Assembly (NCBI GenBank): GCA_013822725.1
Contig: PNKX01000027.1
Span: 1 to 58,480 of the forward strand
Length of the DNA: 58,480 nt
Direction: 5' to 3'
Source: Pirellula sp.
Lineage (GTDB): Bacteria > Planctomycetota > Planctomycetia > Pirellulales > Lacipirellulaceae
A program made the translations under genes and the position numbers. Every line of letters starts with the position of its first letter. Position 1 is the first letter of the stretch. Positions 21,607 to 31,431 of the stretch are shown here, in pieces. The notes beneath the pieces are model-generated. The model had not been told where the DNA came from. It ran no database searches and saw only the letters and a program-made list of their open reading frames with translations.

Positions 21607-23943
21607 TCAATAAACGGCTTCAGTGGCTCGAGTTTTTCCGAGGAAGAGCAGCGAGAAAGTCAGCAACATGAAAAACAACACCATCGACAGCGCCGCCCCA
21701 TAGCCATACTGGTACAGGTTGAACACCGCTTTATAGACGTAGCTCACCAGAATATGCGTTTGGTCCGCCGGCTCGCCGCCGTTGGAGACGAGCCACACGA
21801 CGTTGAGGTTATTGAACGTCCAAACCGCCCCGAGCGTCACCGCCGGCACGAGCACCGGCTTCAGCATCGGCAGCGTAATCATTCGAAACTGCTGCCAGCG
21901 CGACGCCCGGTCGATGCGGGCCGCTTCGTAAAGTTCCGCCGGGATGCCCTGCAATCCTCCCAAGGCGATCACCATCATGAACGGGAACCCTAGCCAGACG
22001 TTCGCGATGATGCAGGCGGCAAACGCCGGCGTCGCCTGGCCGAGCCAATTGATCGGCTCCAGCTGCAGCATGTCGGGCAGAAACCCGTTCATCCAACTCA
22101 ACCCGCGGATCATCTGATTAACGGCGCCGAACTGCTCGTCGAACATCCCGCGCCACGTCAGCGCCGTGATGTACGCCGGCACGGCCCACGGAATGATCAG
22201 CATGACGCGATAAAAGCTCTTGCCCGCAACGGGCCCGTTCAAGGTCACAGCCAGCAGCACGCCTATCGTCACGTGAAAGAAGACGTTAATCGCCGTCCAA
22301 AACAGCGTCTTCACGAAGATCTGCCAAAATACCTGCGATTCGCCGCCGGTAGCGATCGACGCATAGTTGCGTAGGCCGACGATTTCCCAGTCGCGCAGAT
22401 TCGTGAGCGACATGTTCGAGAACGACAGAACAATGTTGTAGGCCAGCGGATAGAGCACCGTGAGAAAGATCAGCACGATCGACGGCAAGACCAGCACGTA
22501 GGCCAGGCGGTTCCGCCGCCAATCCACGCCAAACGCGCGGAAATGACGACGCAAAAACGCTAGGAGCGCCGCCAAGGCCCCGGCGGCGAGCGCGTAGACG
22601 ACGAACGCCGAGCCATCGGGCGTCGTTTGACCCGTGATGGTCTCGATGCGTGCGAGCGCATCATGCTGCATGCGGGCTGAGGCCTCGGCCGCATCGAGTT
22701 GTCCCGCCATCATCAGTTGGTAAGGAGGCCGCATCGCGTCCCAAACCGCCCGCATGGCGACCGTCGTCGGCATCGCCCGGCCCCGCTCGGCCTGCTCCAC
22801 GGAGAGCGCCATCACCGGATCATCCGTCACCAGCGGGTCGTCGCGCAGGGCGAGTCGCGACGGCAGGATCCGCTGTTGGGCCAAAAAAGCCCGCTGAGTT
22901 TCCTCCCCCGTCAGAAACAGAATCAGTTCCATCGCCTCGTCGGCCTGCTCGCCCGTCGCGAAGGAGGTGAGGCTATATCCCTTCGGCGCAACCATCGGCG
23001 CCATCGGCAACCCGGTCTCCGCCACTGTCGGCAGCAGCGCGACTGCCGCATCGAGGCCCGGCGTCGTGAGATAATTTTGCCAACTCCAATCGCCATCGAT
23101 AATCATGGCCGCCTTGCCGGCGCGAAACAGCGCCGTCGCCGTCTCATAGTCGGCTGAGCGCGGCAGCACTCGGTGCTCATTACGCAAGGCGGCGACAAAG
23201 CGATACGCGGCGATCGCTTCCGGCGTATCAAGCGTCGGTTGCGGATCCCGGCGACCCTCTCGGCGAGTCGTCGCCTCGTCCTCGAAGATCCAGGCGCCGT
23301 AGCCAGTGAGAAAGGGAATGACAAAGAAGGGCTCGGTGTAGTTCCATACCAAGCCATAACGATCGCTCTGGCCGTCGCCGTTTTCATCGACCGTATTCGC
23401 CTTGGCCAATTCAACCAACTCCGCAGTCGTTGCAGGAGGGCGAGGAATGAGCCGGCGGTTGTAGACGAGCGCGAGATGGTTGCCGAAGCGATCTCCCAGG
23501 AAGACCAAATCTTTGCGAGCCGGATCGGTCCGATCCGGCAAACGCACGACAGCCCGCGGATCGAACGCCTTTTCCTCAGCCGACGTGAACCAGGCGGACA
23601 TATCTGCCAGCGCACCCATTGCCTGGTAGACGCCCACGACGTCGGACGGGCCGTAGATCACTTCTGGCCCCTTGTCCGCCAGCACCGCCGACACCAGGCC
23701 GCTGCGCAGCTCTTCGGTTTCCTTGTAAAGCGCTCGCACCGCCACGCCGGGGTGATCGCGTTCAAAGACTTCGATCCGCTCCGCCAGCACAGCGCGATCT
23801 TCGGGGCGCATCTGGTGCCAGAGATTGATGACGCGCCGCGAATCTCGCTCCCCACACCCGCTCAGAGCCAGCAACGCGGCCGCAACGAGCAAATGGACCG
23901 TGACTGCGTTGCGACGGCGAGTTCTCACGTCATCGCTCCGCAA
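21607..23943 (-). CDS. Fused sugar-binding lipoprotein and MalF-type permease, 778 aa
   Basis: Residues 1-30 are a lipoprotein leader with lipobox LSGC. Residues about 35-430 are a family 1 extracellular solute-binding domain (INLWHQMRPEDRAVLAERIE, PEVIYGPSDVVGVYQAMGAL, AAMIIDGDWSWQNY). From about 445 a membrane region begins, with a linker helix and then a MalF-type permease (RLAYVLVLPSIVLIFLTVLY) that carries the EAA loop LYEAARIDRASRWQQFRMIT. In most systems these are separate polypeptides. The start is a TTG and overlaps the end of the amylase gene by 14 bp, so the three genes form an operon. The substrate is probably a maltodextrin or similar oligosaccharide. Confidence 0.9.
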   Translation of the reverse strand: MRSDDVRTRRRNAVTVHLLVAAALLALSGCGERDSRRVINLWHQMRPEDRAVLAERIEVFERDHPGVAVRALYKETEELRSGLVSAVLADKGPEVIYGPSDVVGVYQAMGALADMSAWFTSAEEKAFDPRAVVRLPDRTDPARKDLVFLGDRFGNHLALVYNRRLIPRPPATTAELVELAKANTVDENGDGQSDRYGLVWNYTEPFFVIPFLTGYGAWIFEDEATTRREGRRDPQPTLDTPEAIAAYRFVAALRNEHRVLPRSADYETATALFRAGKAAMIIDGDWSWQNYLTTPGLDAAVALLPTVAETGLPMAPMVAPKGYSLTSFATGEQADEAMELILFLTGEETQRAFLAQQRILPSRLALRDDPLVTDDPVMALSVEQAERGRAMPTTVAMRAVWDAMRPPYQLMMAGQLDAAEASARMQHDALARIETITGQTTPDGSAFVVYALAAGALAALLAFLRRHFRAFGVDWRRNRLAYVLVLPSIVLIFLTVLYPLAYNIVLSFSNMSLTNLRDWEIVGLRNYASIATGGESQVFWQIFVKTLFWTAINVFFHVTIGVLLAVTLNGPVAGKSFYRVMLIIPWAVPAYITALTWRGMFDEQFGAVNQMIRGLSWMNGFLPDMLQLEPINWLGQATPAFAACIIANVWLGFPFMMVIALGGLQGIPAELYEAARIDRASRWQQFRMITLPMLKPVLVPAVTLGAVWTFNNLNVVWLVSNGGEPADQTHILVSYVYKAVFNLYQYGYGAALSMVLFFMLLTFSLLFLGKTRATEAVY

Positions 23944-25882
23944 TGACGACGCCGCACTTGGCGGGTAGCTTCACCGACTGGCCTGCGCCGTTTGTGGCCG
24001 GCGCCAGCGAGGCGGCTTCGTCCGTGCTGAAGAGAATCTTGGCGCCAGCGCTCATAGCCGCGGGAATCGCCCACTCAAAAGGCTCATCACTGCGATTGAA
24101 GGCCACCAGCACCTGCCGCCCGTCAAGCTCGCGGCAGAATGCAAAGAACTTCGCGTCATCGTCAGAAGCCACCGCCGACCAACTGCCGCGGCGCAGCGCC
24201 GGTTCGTTTTTTCGCAGTGTGATGGCATCACGATAGAACTCGTGGAGATCCTTGTCGAAGGCTACCGGCGACGCATCGCGAGGACGCCCCAACGGATCAC
24301 TCCCCTGCTCTTCGAACTGGAGGTCTTCCCAGGTCATTGGCCAGCGGTCGCAAGGATCGTCCCCGCCCCACATTCCCGCTTCATCGCCGTAATAAACCAT
24401 GGGGGCGCCGACATACGTCATCTGCAGCAGGACGACCATCCGCTGAATTCTTCGCTCTTGCTCTGTCGGCGGCGCCACGTCGTAAGCAGGATTGTGCCGC
24501 GGCGAGACGACGCCCCCTTCGTCGAAGTCAAATCGATCGGCGTTGCGATACAGCTGGTCGATCGGTCGATTGACGATCATCGACGCCAATCGATCCGTGT
24601 CGTGCGAATCGACAAGGTTCTGCAGCGCGAACTGCATCGCAGCCGGATACGCCTCGCGCCGCAGTTGCAACTCACAACCGAAATCGTGAGCCGTCATGCG
24701 GCCATCGATCAGAAAGCCTTTCGTCGGAAACGCGAACGCATGGTAGTTCATCGTCGCCGAAAAGCCGCCGTCGACGAGAAAGCGACGCGCGTCGTTCCAT
24801 ACCTCCGCAACCGTATACGCCGCCGGGTTCAGCTGGCGAACAAGTCCGTTCCACTCCTTCCAAAACGGCAGCGGAATCTCCTCGGCCACGTCGAGCCGCC
24901 AGCCGTCGATGCCGTCCTGGGGATTGCCGTCGCCGTCCGGATCCATCCAACGGCGCGTGATATCCATCACGTATTTTTTCGGCCCCGGATGGAGGTCGTC
25001 GCCTGCGCCGTTGTCCGAAAACTCCGGTAGCGTGTCGTTGCCCCACCATCCCTTGTATTGAAACTCGTTTGCCGGCGTCTGGGGATCGTCAAAGTGGGCG
25101 ACGATGTACCAATCGACGTACGGAGATGCTTCTCGACGCTTCGCAATGTCGGCGAACGCAAAGAAATCGCGGCCCGTATGGTTGAAGACCCCGTCGATGA
25201 TGACCCGAATGCCGCGAGCATGGGCTTCCGCGAGAAGTTTGAGAAACAGCTTGTCGGCCGCCGTCCAATGCCACGACGCCGGATCGCTAGTCTCCTCGGC
25301 CATCAGCCCAAAGTCGCCCGCCGGGTCGGGTCCGAAGTGGGGGTCGATATGGTGCATCGAGCTCCCGTCGTACTTGTGGAGCGAGCGGCCGTAGAAGACC
25401 GGGTTGAAGTAAATCGCGTTGACGCCGAGATCGCTGAGATAATCGAGTTTATCGAGCACCCCCTGCAAATCGCCGCCGTAGCGCCGGTTGAAAACGCCGT
25501 TCTCGAAAAAGTTGTCGCCGCTCTCTCGTTCCCAATCGGCGCGGGCGTACCAGTCGCCGGTCCAGGGCGAAATCTTCCACGACTTCGGAATCACGTCGGG
25601 AAATTCCAGTGACGCGTGTGTTGGGTCGTTCGAGGGATCGCCGTTGCGGAATCGCTCGGGAAAGATCTGGTAGAAGACAGCGTCAACGGCCCACGCCGGC
25701 ACATTGGGGAGCGTCTCAGCTTCGTCCCATTCAACGGCAACGGCGTTAGTCGGCGTTGCGGGCGTAGCGACAGCGGCCGTCGTCAATTCGGAAATGACGG
25801 CAACTTGGCTCGGCACGCCACCTTGCCCGCACCCCATGGCGCCGATGACTGCCGACACAATCAATCGCTCAATCGCCTTCAC
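23930..25882 (-). CDS. GH13 alpha-amylase-family lipoprotein (cyclomaltodextrinase/neopullulanase-like), 650 aa
   Basis: A GTG start, then a leader with a lipobox-like GAMGC, so probably a lipoprotein. The catalytic barrel has FYQIFPERFRNGD, GVNAIYFNPVF, region I DGVFNHTG, region II GWRLDVAEE (nucleophile Asp), region III YTVAEVWND (acid/base Glu) and region IV LVDSHDTDRL (stabilising Asp). The C-terminal beta domain ends near VKLPAKCGVVIAE. The NGDPSNDP calcium-loop-like block and the maltogenic type of region I suggest a debranching or cyclodextrin-acting enzyme. It overlaps the transporter fusion gene, consistent with hydrolysis and uptake of alpha-glucans. Confidence 0.92.
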   Translation of the reverse strand: MKAIERLIVSAVIGAMGCGQGGVPSQVAVISELTTAAVATPATPTNAVAVEWDEAETLPNVPAWAVDAVFYQIFPERFRNGDPSNDPTHASLEFPDVIPKSWKISPWTGDWYARADWERESGDNFFENGVFNRRYGGDLQGVLDKLDYLSDLGVNAIYFNPVFYGRSLHKYDGSSMHHIDPHFGPDPAGDFGLMAEETSDPASWHWTAADKLFLKLLAEAHARGIRVIIDGVFNHTGRDFFAFADIAKRREASPYVDWYIVAHFDDPQTPANEFQYKGWWGNDTLPEFSDNGAGDDLHPGPKKYVMDITRRWMDPDGDGNPQDGIDGWRLDVAEEIPLPFWKEWNGLVRQLNPAAYTVAEVWNDARRFLVDGGFSATMNYHAFAFPTKGFLIDGRMTAHDFGCELQLRREAYPAAMQFALQNLVDSHDTDRLASMIVNRPIDQLYRNADRFDFDEGGVVSPRHNPAYDVAPPTEQERRIQRMVVLLQMTYVGAPMVYYGDEAGMWGGDDPCDRWPMTWEDLQFEEQGSDPLGRPRDASPVAFDKDLHEFYRDAITLRKNEPALRRGSWSAVASDDDAKFFAFCRELDGRQVLVAFNRSDEPFEWAIPAAMSAGAKILFSTDEAASLAPATNGAGQSVKLPAKCGVVIAER

Positions 25883-26000
25883 TGGATGTCGCTCTTGCTG
25901 AAGAATCGGATGACAAAAATCGGGGCGACCGCGGCTGCCCCCCGGCGAACTCGCGGCCGCCCCAAACCAAACTGCTCAAGTCGCTCTGCCAACAAATCGC

Positions 26001-27431
26001 TTACCGTCGGCGGACGACGCCCAGCGCGGCAAGGCCGCTCAGTAATAACAAGGCCGCGGCAGGCTCCGGCACAGCGGCCGCCGCAGCGACCGCCGGCGCC
26101 GGAATGGTCACAAATTGATTGCCTGGGAACTCCAATTCAAAATCAGGCAACAATCCGCCAAGGTTTCCAAAGAGAACGCCCTCGCCTGAGACTTGATTGG
26201 CGAGATAATCATGTCCGCCGTTGTTGACGAAGGCGATCAGCTTGATGGGCCCCGACGTGTAGCCGATCTCCGTAAGCGGAATCGAAAACTCGATGCCCGT
26301 CCGAACGTTCTGCGGATCGTCCGTCGTTGGCGTGTCATAAGGGCCGTTGCCCGACACGCCGGCAATATTGCTGTTGTCGACCGCCAACTGCAGATCGACG
26401 ATGTTCTCCATGTTGCGGTGCTTGAAGGTATTCGTGGGGTCGCTCCCGTCGATCGGCAGCGAGAACTCCAACTCGCGCGTAACGAGGTTGCCGTTCACCG
26501 TGCCGGCGCCCTGGGCGTAGACCTTGTCGATCAAGTCTCCTGGGGCGAGTCCCGGCAGCGTCGGGCCGATCAGAGCATCTGAATTGTCGGCGTTAGGGTT
26601 TTGCGGAGCGAAGTAATCCGCGCCGAACGTCGCGTTGGCGACGTCGAACCCAAACTTCGCTTGCCAGGCAGCCAGGTCGGCCGCGTCGACGGCGCCGTTG
26701 CCGTCGGCGTCGCCCATGGCTCGCGTCGCCCCGGTCGTGACGGTGGCATTGCGTTGCCAGGTGAGGAATTCGCCGCCATCGACGTTGCCATCTGTGTCGA
26801 AGTCGGCCGTGGTCCCCCGCAGCACATTGGGCAAACCACGTTGGGCCAACTGCATGCCGAGCGCTGCATTCCGACCGTTCACCCCATTGGTCAGATCAGC
26901 GTAATGCGCCGTCAACGCGTAAAACTGCAGTTGGTCCGGCAATCCTTCCCGGAGCTTCTCAAAGCCATGGGTGAACGTCAGGAAGTGATCCGCCTGAAAA
27001 CCGGCGTCGAACGTCAGTCCGGTGAGTCGTTGCAAGGCGCCGGTGTTGTTGGGATCAGTCCCATTGCCGCCGCAGCAGAACTGGTCGACGCCCGCAGGCA
27101 GAACTCCGCCGTCGATGACGTTGGAGCCGCCCGCCTCGGAATCGATGAAAACGTCGAACTTGTTGAAGTTCGTTTCCAGATTGCCGGCGATGGTCACGTA
27201 CAGTCTTCCGCCGCTAATGTATCCGAAGACCTGATCGATTTCCGAACCGCCGCCGCCGTTGATCGGGTCGCCGCTCGTCGCGTTGCCGAACTGCGTATTC
27301 GTGTTCTGCGTCGACAATGCGGCGCCGTACTCGACGTCGGCTGTGCCGTCCATCACTGGAATCGCGAATGCCGGCGCCGCCAGGAGGGCCGTCGCGGCCA
27401 TGGCGTAGCGAGCGAAACGTAAGGCTTTCAT
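26001..27431 (-). CDS. PEP-CTERM protein with an internal dockerin, 476 aa
   Basis: Signal peptide (KALRFARYAMAATALLAAPA), then a beta-sandwich domain shared with the gene at 33338-34237: DGTADVEYGAALSTQNTNTQ, GRLYVTIAGNLETNFNK, DVFIDSEAGG, LTFDAGFQADHFL. In the middle a dockerin-type pair interrupts it (DFDTDGNVDGGEFLTWQRN, GDADGNGAVDAADLAAWQAK). After it the shared domain resumes (VDNSNIAGVSG, FNNxGxHDYL-type block, GNLGGLL, PGNQF). The C-terminus is VPEPAAALLLLSGLAALG-VVRRR. ATG 27431 follows AGGGAGGAA. It is probably a surface protein of the glucan system. Confidence 0.88.
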   Translation of the reverse strand: MKALRFARYAMAATALLAAPAFAIPVMDGTADVEYGAALSTQNTNTQFGNATSGDPINGGGGSEIDQVFGYISGGRLYVTIAGNLETNFNKFDVFIDSEAGGSNVIDGGVLPAGVDQFCCGGNGTDPNNTGALQRLTGLTFDAGFQADHFLTFTHGFEKLREGLPDQLQFYALTAHYADLTNGVNGRNAALGMQLAQRGLPNVLRGTTADFDTDGNVDGGEFLTWQRNATVTTGATRAMGDADGNGAVDAADLAAWQAKFGFDVANATFGADYFAPQNPNADNSDALIGPTLPGLAPGDLIDKVYAQGAGTVNGNLVTRELEFSLPIDGSDPTNTFKHRNMENIVDLQLAVDNSNIAGVSGNGPYDTPTTDDPQNVRTGIEFSIPLTEIGYTSGPIKLIAFVNNGGHDYLANQVSGEGVLFGNLGGLLPDFELEFPGNQFVTIPAPAVAAAAAVPEPAAALLLLSGLAALGVVRRR

Positions 27432-27513
27432 CGTTCTTCCTCCCTCGTTGATGTTGGGTCTTCGATTACCCATAGTCGAAAAGTCAGGGGAGCGTTCCTC
27501 CCCGCTACATTGG

Positions 27514-30500
27514 TCATGAAATCTTGGATCGCGTTGTCGCGACGCGGCCGAAGTAATGGCTTGAGAAACAAATCGCCGCCGCTAGCGCCATCAAGTACGA
27601 ACGCGGTTCCGGAACGGCTGCGGTTGCAACCGCGCTGTTAAGCGGACCGACGGAACCATACCCATTGCGAAAGATGGCCAGATCAGCGGCGTCGATCACG
27701 CCGTTCAGGTCGGCGTCGCCTTGATCAAAGCGGGCTCCGGCGAGCCCCACGTTGCGCTGCCAAGTCAGGAAGTCGGCCCCGTCGACGCGGCGATCGAGAT
27801 TGAAATCGCCGAAGCTCGTACGAACCAACTCCGTGATCAGCGTGGCGACGTCGCTCAACCCCACGACGCCATTGGCGCTCAGGTCGGCCTGCCAGCCGGT
27901 TTGGCCGAAGCTGGCATGCAACGCCGCCACGTCGGCGCCGTTCGTGACGCCGTCCAAGTTGACGTCGCCGCGCTTCACCAGCAATTGGTCGTAAGCGTTG
28001 AGCGCCGCGACGCTCGCCCCCTTGGACGTCAGTTCGTCGCCAAGCCCGAACAGATCGACGTTTGTCACCCGCCCGTCGCCGTTCACGTCGGCGGCGGCAT
28101 TGAACAAATTGTTCTGGCTGTAGAGCACCTGCTCAAACGAGCCATTGCTAGTGCCAAGTAGATCGGACGCGGCGTAGGCGCCGTTGCCGTTCATGTCGCC
28201 GAATCCTGCGCCAACGCCCGTTTCAGCGAACATCCCGGCAAACCGCTGAATATTCGAACGTCCAGTCGGCTCAAACGTCACGACGGTCGCCACATGGTTG
28301 CCAGTGCGCACGCCGAAGAATCCCGAGATAAAGCTGTCACGGTCGTAATCGCCGGCATCACCTTGTCCGTTCTGCACCATCTGCATGATCTGGGCGTTCG
28401 TCGTGTTGGCCGGCAGATCGATAAAGAAGTGCATGTTGTCGGCCGTGCCGTCGGCGGAACGCACGACCAAATCGCGGTTCTGCAATGTGCCGGGGCTGCT
28501 GGCGAAGGGGGCAAAACTCACCACCGCCGCCTCGGGCGCCAACCGATCGACATAGATCGTCCGCGTGAAGTCGGTGAACACTGCCGGCCCTCCGTCACCG
28601 CCAGTGGCGGCGTTGCGATGACGGAAGGCCCGCACAGTTAGATAGTGACGCCCCTCGCTCAGTGCGGCGGCGTCAATTGTTTGCGAATAGGAACCTGTGC
28701 CCGTGCCGACGTTGACGCCGGCGCCGTTGTCGACAAAGCCCGGGGAGCGCACATCGGTGAACTCTTCGAAGCCGTAAACGACGCTCCCCGGGGTGGTATG
28801 GTCGACGCCTGCCAGGTTGTTTAGGTTGACTCCGCCGTCGATCATTAACATCGCGGCGTCGCCGTCGGCATGAACGTCGCGGACGGGATTGACCTCTCCC
28901 GCCGGCGCCGGCAGCGTCACCGGCGTCGTGTTGAGTTGTACGGCAAACGTATTGCCCGTAATCACGTCGATGTTGGCCAGTCGCGCCGTGCCGTTGTTAG
29001 CAGCCGTCGGCGTCGCGCCGGCGAGCGTTGACGAGACGCCCGTCAGCGAAAGCGTCCCTTGCGGCGGCGCGACGCCGTAGACGACGTAACCGCGACCATG
29101 TCCCGCATTGCTCGGGATGCTGAGATTGATCTGCCCGGAGCCATTCACGCGAATCGCCTCAGGAATCGCATTCCCGGGGTCGACCGTTGCGTCCGCCGCA
29201 TTTCCCGTCAGTTCTACGAGCACCGTGCCAGGCGCGAAGTTGGTCTGCACGCCGTTGCGAGTCTCGACGAACGAGTCGTTTCGATTGCTCAGCCCGACGA
29301 CCGCCGACTTCGATCGCTCGTAGACGTAGATCGCTGATTCCTGCTGGCCGTTGCCATTGCCGTCGCCGAACGCCTCGTCGATCCAGCGTTCGTGGAGATC
29401 GCCGCGGCCATGGCTGTTGCGTAGTTCAACGAGCTTTGTGATCGTGTCGCCGTAAAACCCGCCTAAGGCGTCGACTTTGCCGTCGTTTGGAAAATCGCGG
29501 CCTGTGCCGAACTCGAGGGCGTTCTGATAAACGATCGCGTTGCCAGGTCGCAACAGCGTATAGGCGTAGGCGACGTTCTTAAGAAACGGAAATCCCCCCG
29601 GCAGGTTATCGTGGCTGTCAACGAACGACACCCCCTGGCTTCCGTTGCGCAGCCCGTCGTCTTGCATGTCCTGGCTGGCGTTGTGAATTTGATGCCAGTT
29701 GTTCTGCAGCCCGTTACCCGTCAGGTTGTTGCGCATCGCAAAGAACAACGGAAAGTCGAGTGCATCGCGATTGCCGCCCACGGTAGTATTCGCGGGGCTG
29801 ATGCTAACCGGACTCGGCAAATCCTTGCGGATATAGCTTTGAATAAACCCCTTGTCGTCCGTGAGCAACTCCGAAAACATGAACGTCGGCTTGATCGATC
29901 CGTCGAGATTCAGCCGCGGATTGGCGCGGAACGTGGCTTGGTCGAGATAGTCCATCACGAATTCGGGGAAATGCTTGGCGGCGTCGATCCGAAATCCGTC
30001 GACGCCAATCACCTCGACCATCCACTGGGCGTTCCGCATCAGCAGTCCCGTGGCGTTTTCTGGCGCCGCGTCGCCGGCGAGGGGGTTCGCCGCGTTGAAG
30101 TTGTAGCGCGTCACCGTTGCGCCGAGCGCCGGATCGCTCAGCGTTATTCCGCCGAGCGCCTGGTCGGCGTACAGCCGTGCGTTATTCGGATCGGGCTGAT
30201 TGAATATCGTCCCCGCGGGAATGTTGTTCGGATTGCCCGGCGTCGTGGGGTGGCGAATGAACTGGTGATTCTTCTCCTGCGCAATATCGGCTAGTCCCGC
30301 GAGCTGGCCCTGCAGATCACCGCCGTCGCTGGGGTTGTGGAAATCGCCGTACTGATCGCCGGGAAGCTGCAATGCGAATCCCGGATAGCCGCCCGCCGCC
30401 ACGAAAGAGGCGTCGTTCGAGTCCCCAAACCCGTTGTGATTGGGGACGAAATCGGTGTACACGCTCACCCCCGCGTGCCGCGCGGCGGCGATGCTCGCCT

Positions 30501-30852
30501 TCAATCCCGCCTCGGTGCCGTACAGCGTTTCGCTACGCGGCTTACCAAGGTCGAAGCGATCGAAGACGTCATAGCCGACCGAGAATCCGCCGGTGTCGGC
30601 CCGTTGCGGCGGCGGCAGCCACATTTGCCCGTAACCGACGTGGTGAATATCGGCCATGCGGTCTTCAATCGTGTTCCAACGCGCTTCGTACATTTGCAAG
30701 ATGGCGGGCGCCGAGACGTCATCAGCATGCGACGAGCTCGGCGTCCAAACGAACCCCGCGATCACGACCCACAGGGCAAGCGCGCAGCCCCCAGTACGCA
30801 TCAACGATGCGCGGCGATCGCAGTTCAAGCGTGGGGAAGGGAGAAGTTGCAT
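27514..30852 (-). CDS. Giant secreted GH13 alpha-amylase-like protein with dockerins and PEP-CTERM, 1112 aa
   Basis: Signal peptide, then a GH13 barrel: GYGQMWLPPPQRAD, VYTDFVPNHNGFGD (region I), GVDGFRIDAAKHFPEF (nucleophile Asp), TFMFSELLTDD (Glu) and VSFVDSHDNLPGG (Asp). Then beta domains (residues about 560-850). Dockerin-like segments follow: one around GDMNGNGAYAASDL and AADVNGDGRVTNVDL, a second around GDVNLDGVTNGADVAALHA and SANGVVGLSDVATLI, a third around GDFNLDRRVDGADFLTWQRN and GDADLNGVIDAADLAIFRNG. The end is VPEPRSYLMALAAAI with a short basic tail. The usual family length is about 500-700 aa; the extra length is modules. Likely a surface-anchored starch or glycogen hydrolase. Confidence 0.9.
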   Translation of the reverse strand: MQLLPSPRLNCDRRASLMRTGGCALALWVVIAGFVWTPSSSHADDVSAPAILQMYEARWNTIEDRMADIHHVGYGQMWLPPPQRADTGGFSVGYDVFDRFDLGKPRSETLYGTEAGLKASIAAARHAGVSVYTDFVPNHNGFGDSNDASFVAAGGYPGFALQLPGDQYGDFHNPSDGGDLQGQLAGLADIAQEKNHQFIRHPTTPGNPNNIPAGTIFNQPDPNNARLYADQALGGITLSDPALGATVTRYNFNAANPLAGDAAPENATGLLMRNAQWMVEVIGVDGFRIDAAKHFPEFVMDYLDQATFRANPRLNLDGSIKPTFMFSELLTDDKGFIQSYIRKDLPSPVSISPANTTVGGNRDALDFPLFFAMRNNLTGNGLQNNWHQIHNASQDMQDDGLRNGSQGVSFVDSHDNLPGGFPFLKNVAYAYTLLRPGNAIVYQNALEFGTGRDFPNDGKVDALGGFYGDTITKLVELRNSHGRGDLHERWIDEAFGDGNGNGQQESAIYVYERSKSAVVGLSNRNDSFVETRNGVQTNFAPGTVLVELTGNAADATVDPGNAIPEAIRVNGSGQINLSIPSNAGHGRGYVVYGVAPPQGTLSLTGVSSTLAGATPTAANNGTARLANIDVITGNTFAVQLNTTPVTLPAPAGEVNPVRDVHADGDAAMLMIDGGVNLNNLAGVDHTTPGSVVYGFEEFTDVRSPGFVDNGAGVNVGTGTGSYSQTIDAAALSEGRHYLTVRAFRHRNAATGGDGGPAVFTDFTRTIYVDRLAPEAAVVSFAPFASSPGTLQNRDLVVRSADGTADNMHFFIDLPANTTNAQIMQMVQNGQGDAGDYDRDSFISGFFGVRTGNHVATVVTFEPTGRSNIQRFAGMFAETGVGAGFGDMNGNGAYAASDLLGTSNGSFEQVLYSQNNLFNAAADVNGDGRVTNVDLFGLGDELTSKGASVAALNAYDQLLVKRGDVNLDGVTNGADVAALHASFGQTGWQADLSANGVVGLSDVATLITELVRTSFGDFNLDRRVDGADFLTWQRNVGLAGARFDQGDADLNGVIDAADLAIFRNGYGSVGPLNSAVATAAVPEPRSYLMALAAAICFSSHYFGRVATTRSKIS

Positions 30853-30969
30853 TGAATTCCAACGAGAACGCCATCCGCTGGCGCGATTCCAAAACAGGTC
30901 GATATCGTCGTGATATCTGGTTCATCAGCACGTCTCATGCACTGAATCGAAAAGCTGGCGGACCGACTC

Positions 30970-31431
30970 TCAACGTCTACCTGGCGGCGGCTTCCACCCC
31001 GGCGGCGGCGTCGCGTTCAACTCCAAGTCAATCGTGTTGTCGCCAGGCGCCACGGTGAACGTCAGCCCGGAGGTCGCCGGATCGCGATACCACTCGGGGG
31101 TAATTGGTTTGCCCATCGGGGGCGGTCCCCCTTTAGGATTCGGCGGCGGCGTTTCGTTGGCGGCGACGCTGACTGTGTAGGGGCCCGATTTCAGACCTTC
31201 CTCACGACCCGTCCGCAGCAAGTACGTGCCGTCGGCGTTAATCTGGCCAAACGCATCCGCGCCCGTCGATTGCGGCTTGAACGACACCGTGCCGCGCGGC
31301 ACCGGGGTCCCGTTGAACTTCACCATCCCGGAAACGGTCGCGTCATAAGGGCCGCCGCAACCGACCAGCGTGATCAGACCTAAGCATGCTGCGATCAACC
31401 CGGATCGCGTAGAAACAAAGCGAATAATCAA
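30970..31431 (-). CDS. Carboxypeptidase-regulatory-like lipoprotein, 153 aa
   Basis: A leader ending in the lipobox LVGC, then a small beta-sandwich domain: VSGMVKFNGTPVPRGTVSFK, a region with GQINADGTYLLRTG, and GPYTVSVAA. The C-terminal part is Pro-rich. This is a recurrent short planctomycete lipoprotein usually beside DUF1559 genes, as here. Its ATG overlaps the stop of the upstream lipoprotein gene by 4 bp. Function unknown. Confidence 0.85.
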   Translation of the reverse strand: MIIRFVSTRSGLIAACLGLITLVGCGGPYDATVSGMVKFNGTPVPRGTVSFKPQSTGADAFGQINADGTYLLRTGREEGLKSGPYTVSVAANETPPPNPKGGPPPMGKPITPEWYRDPATSGLTFTVAPGDNTIDLELNATPPPGWKPPPGRR

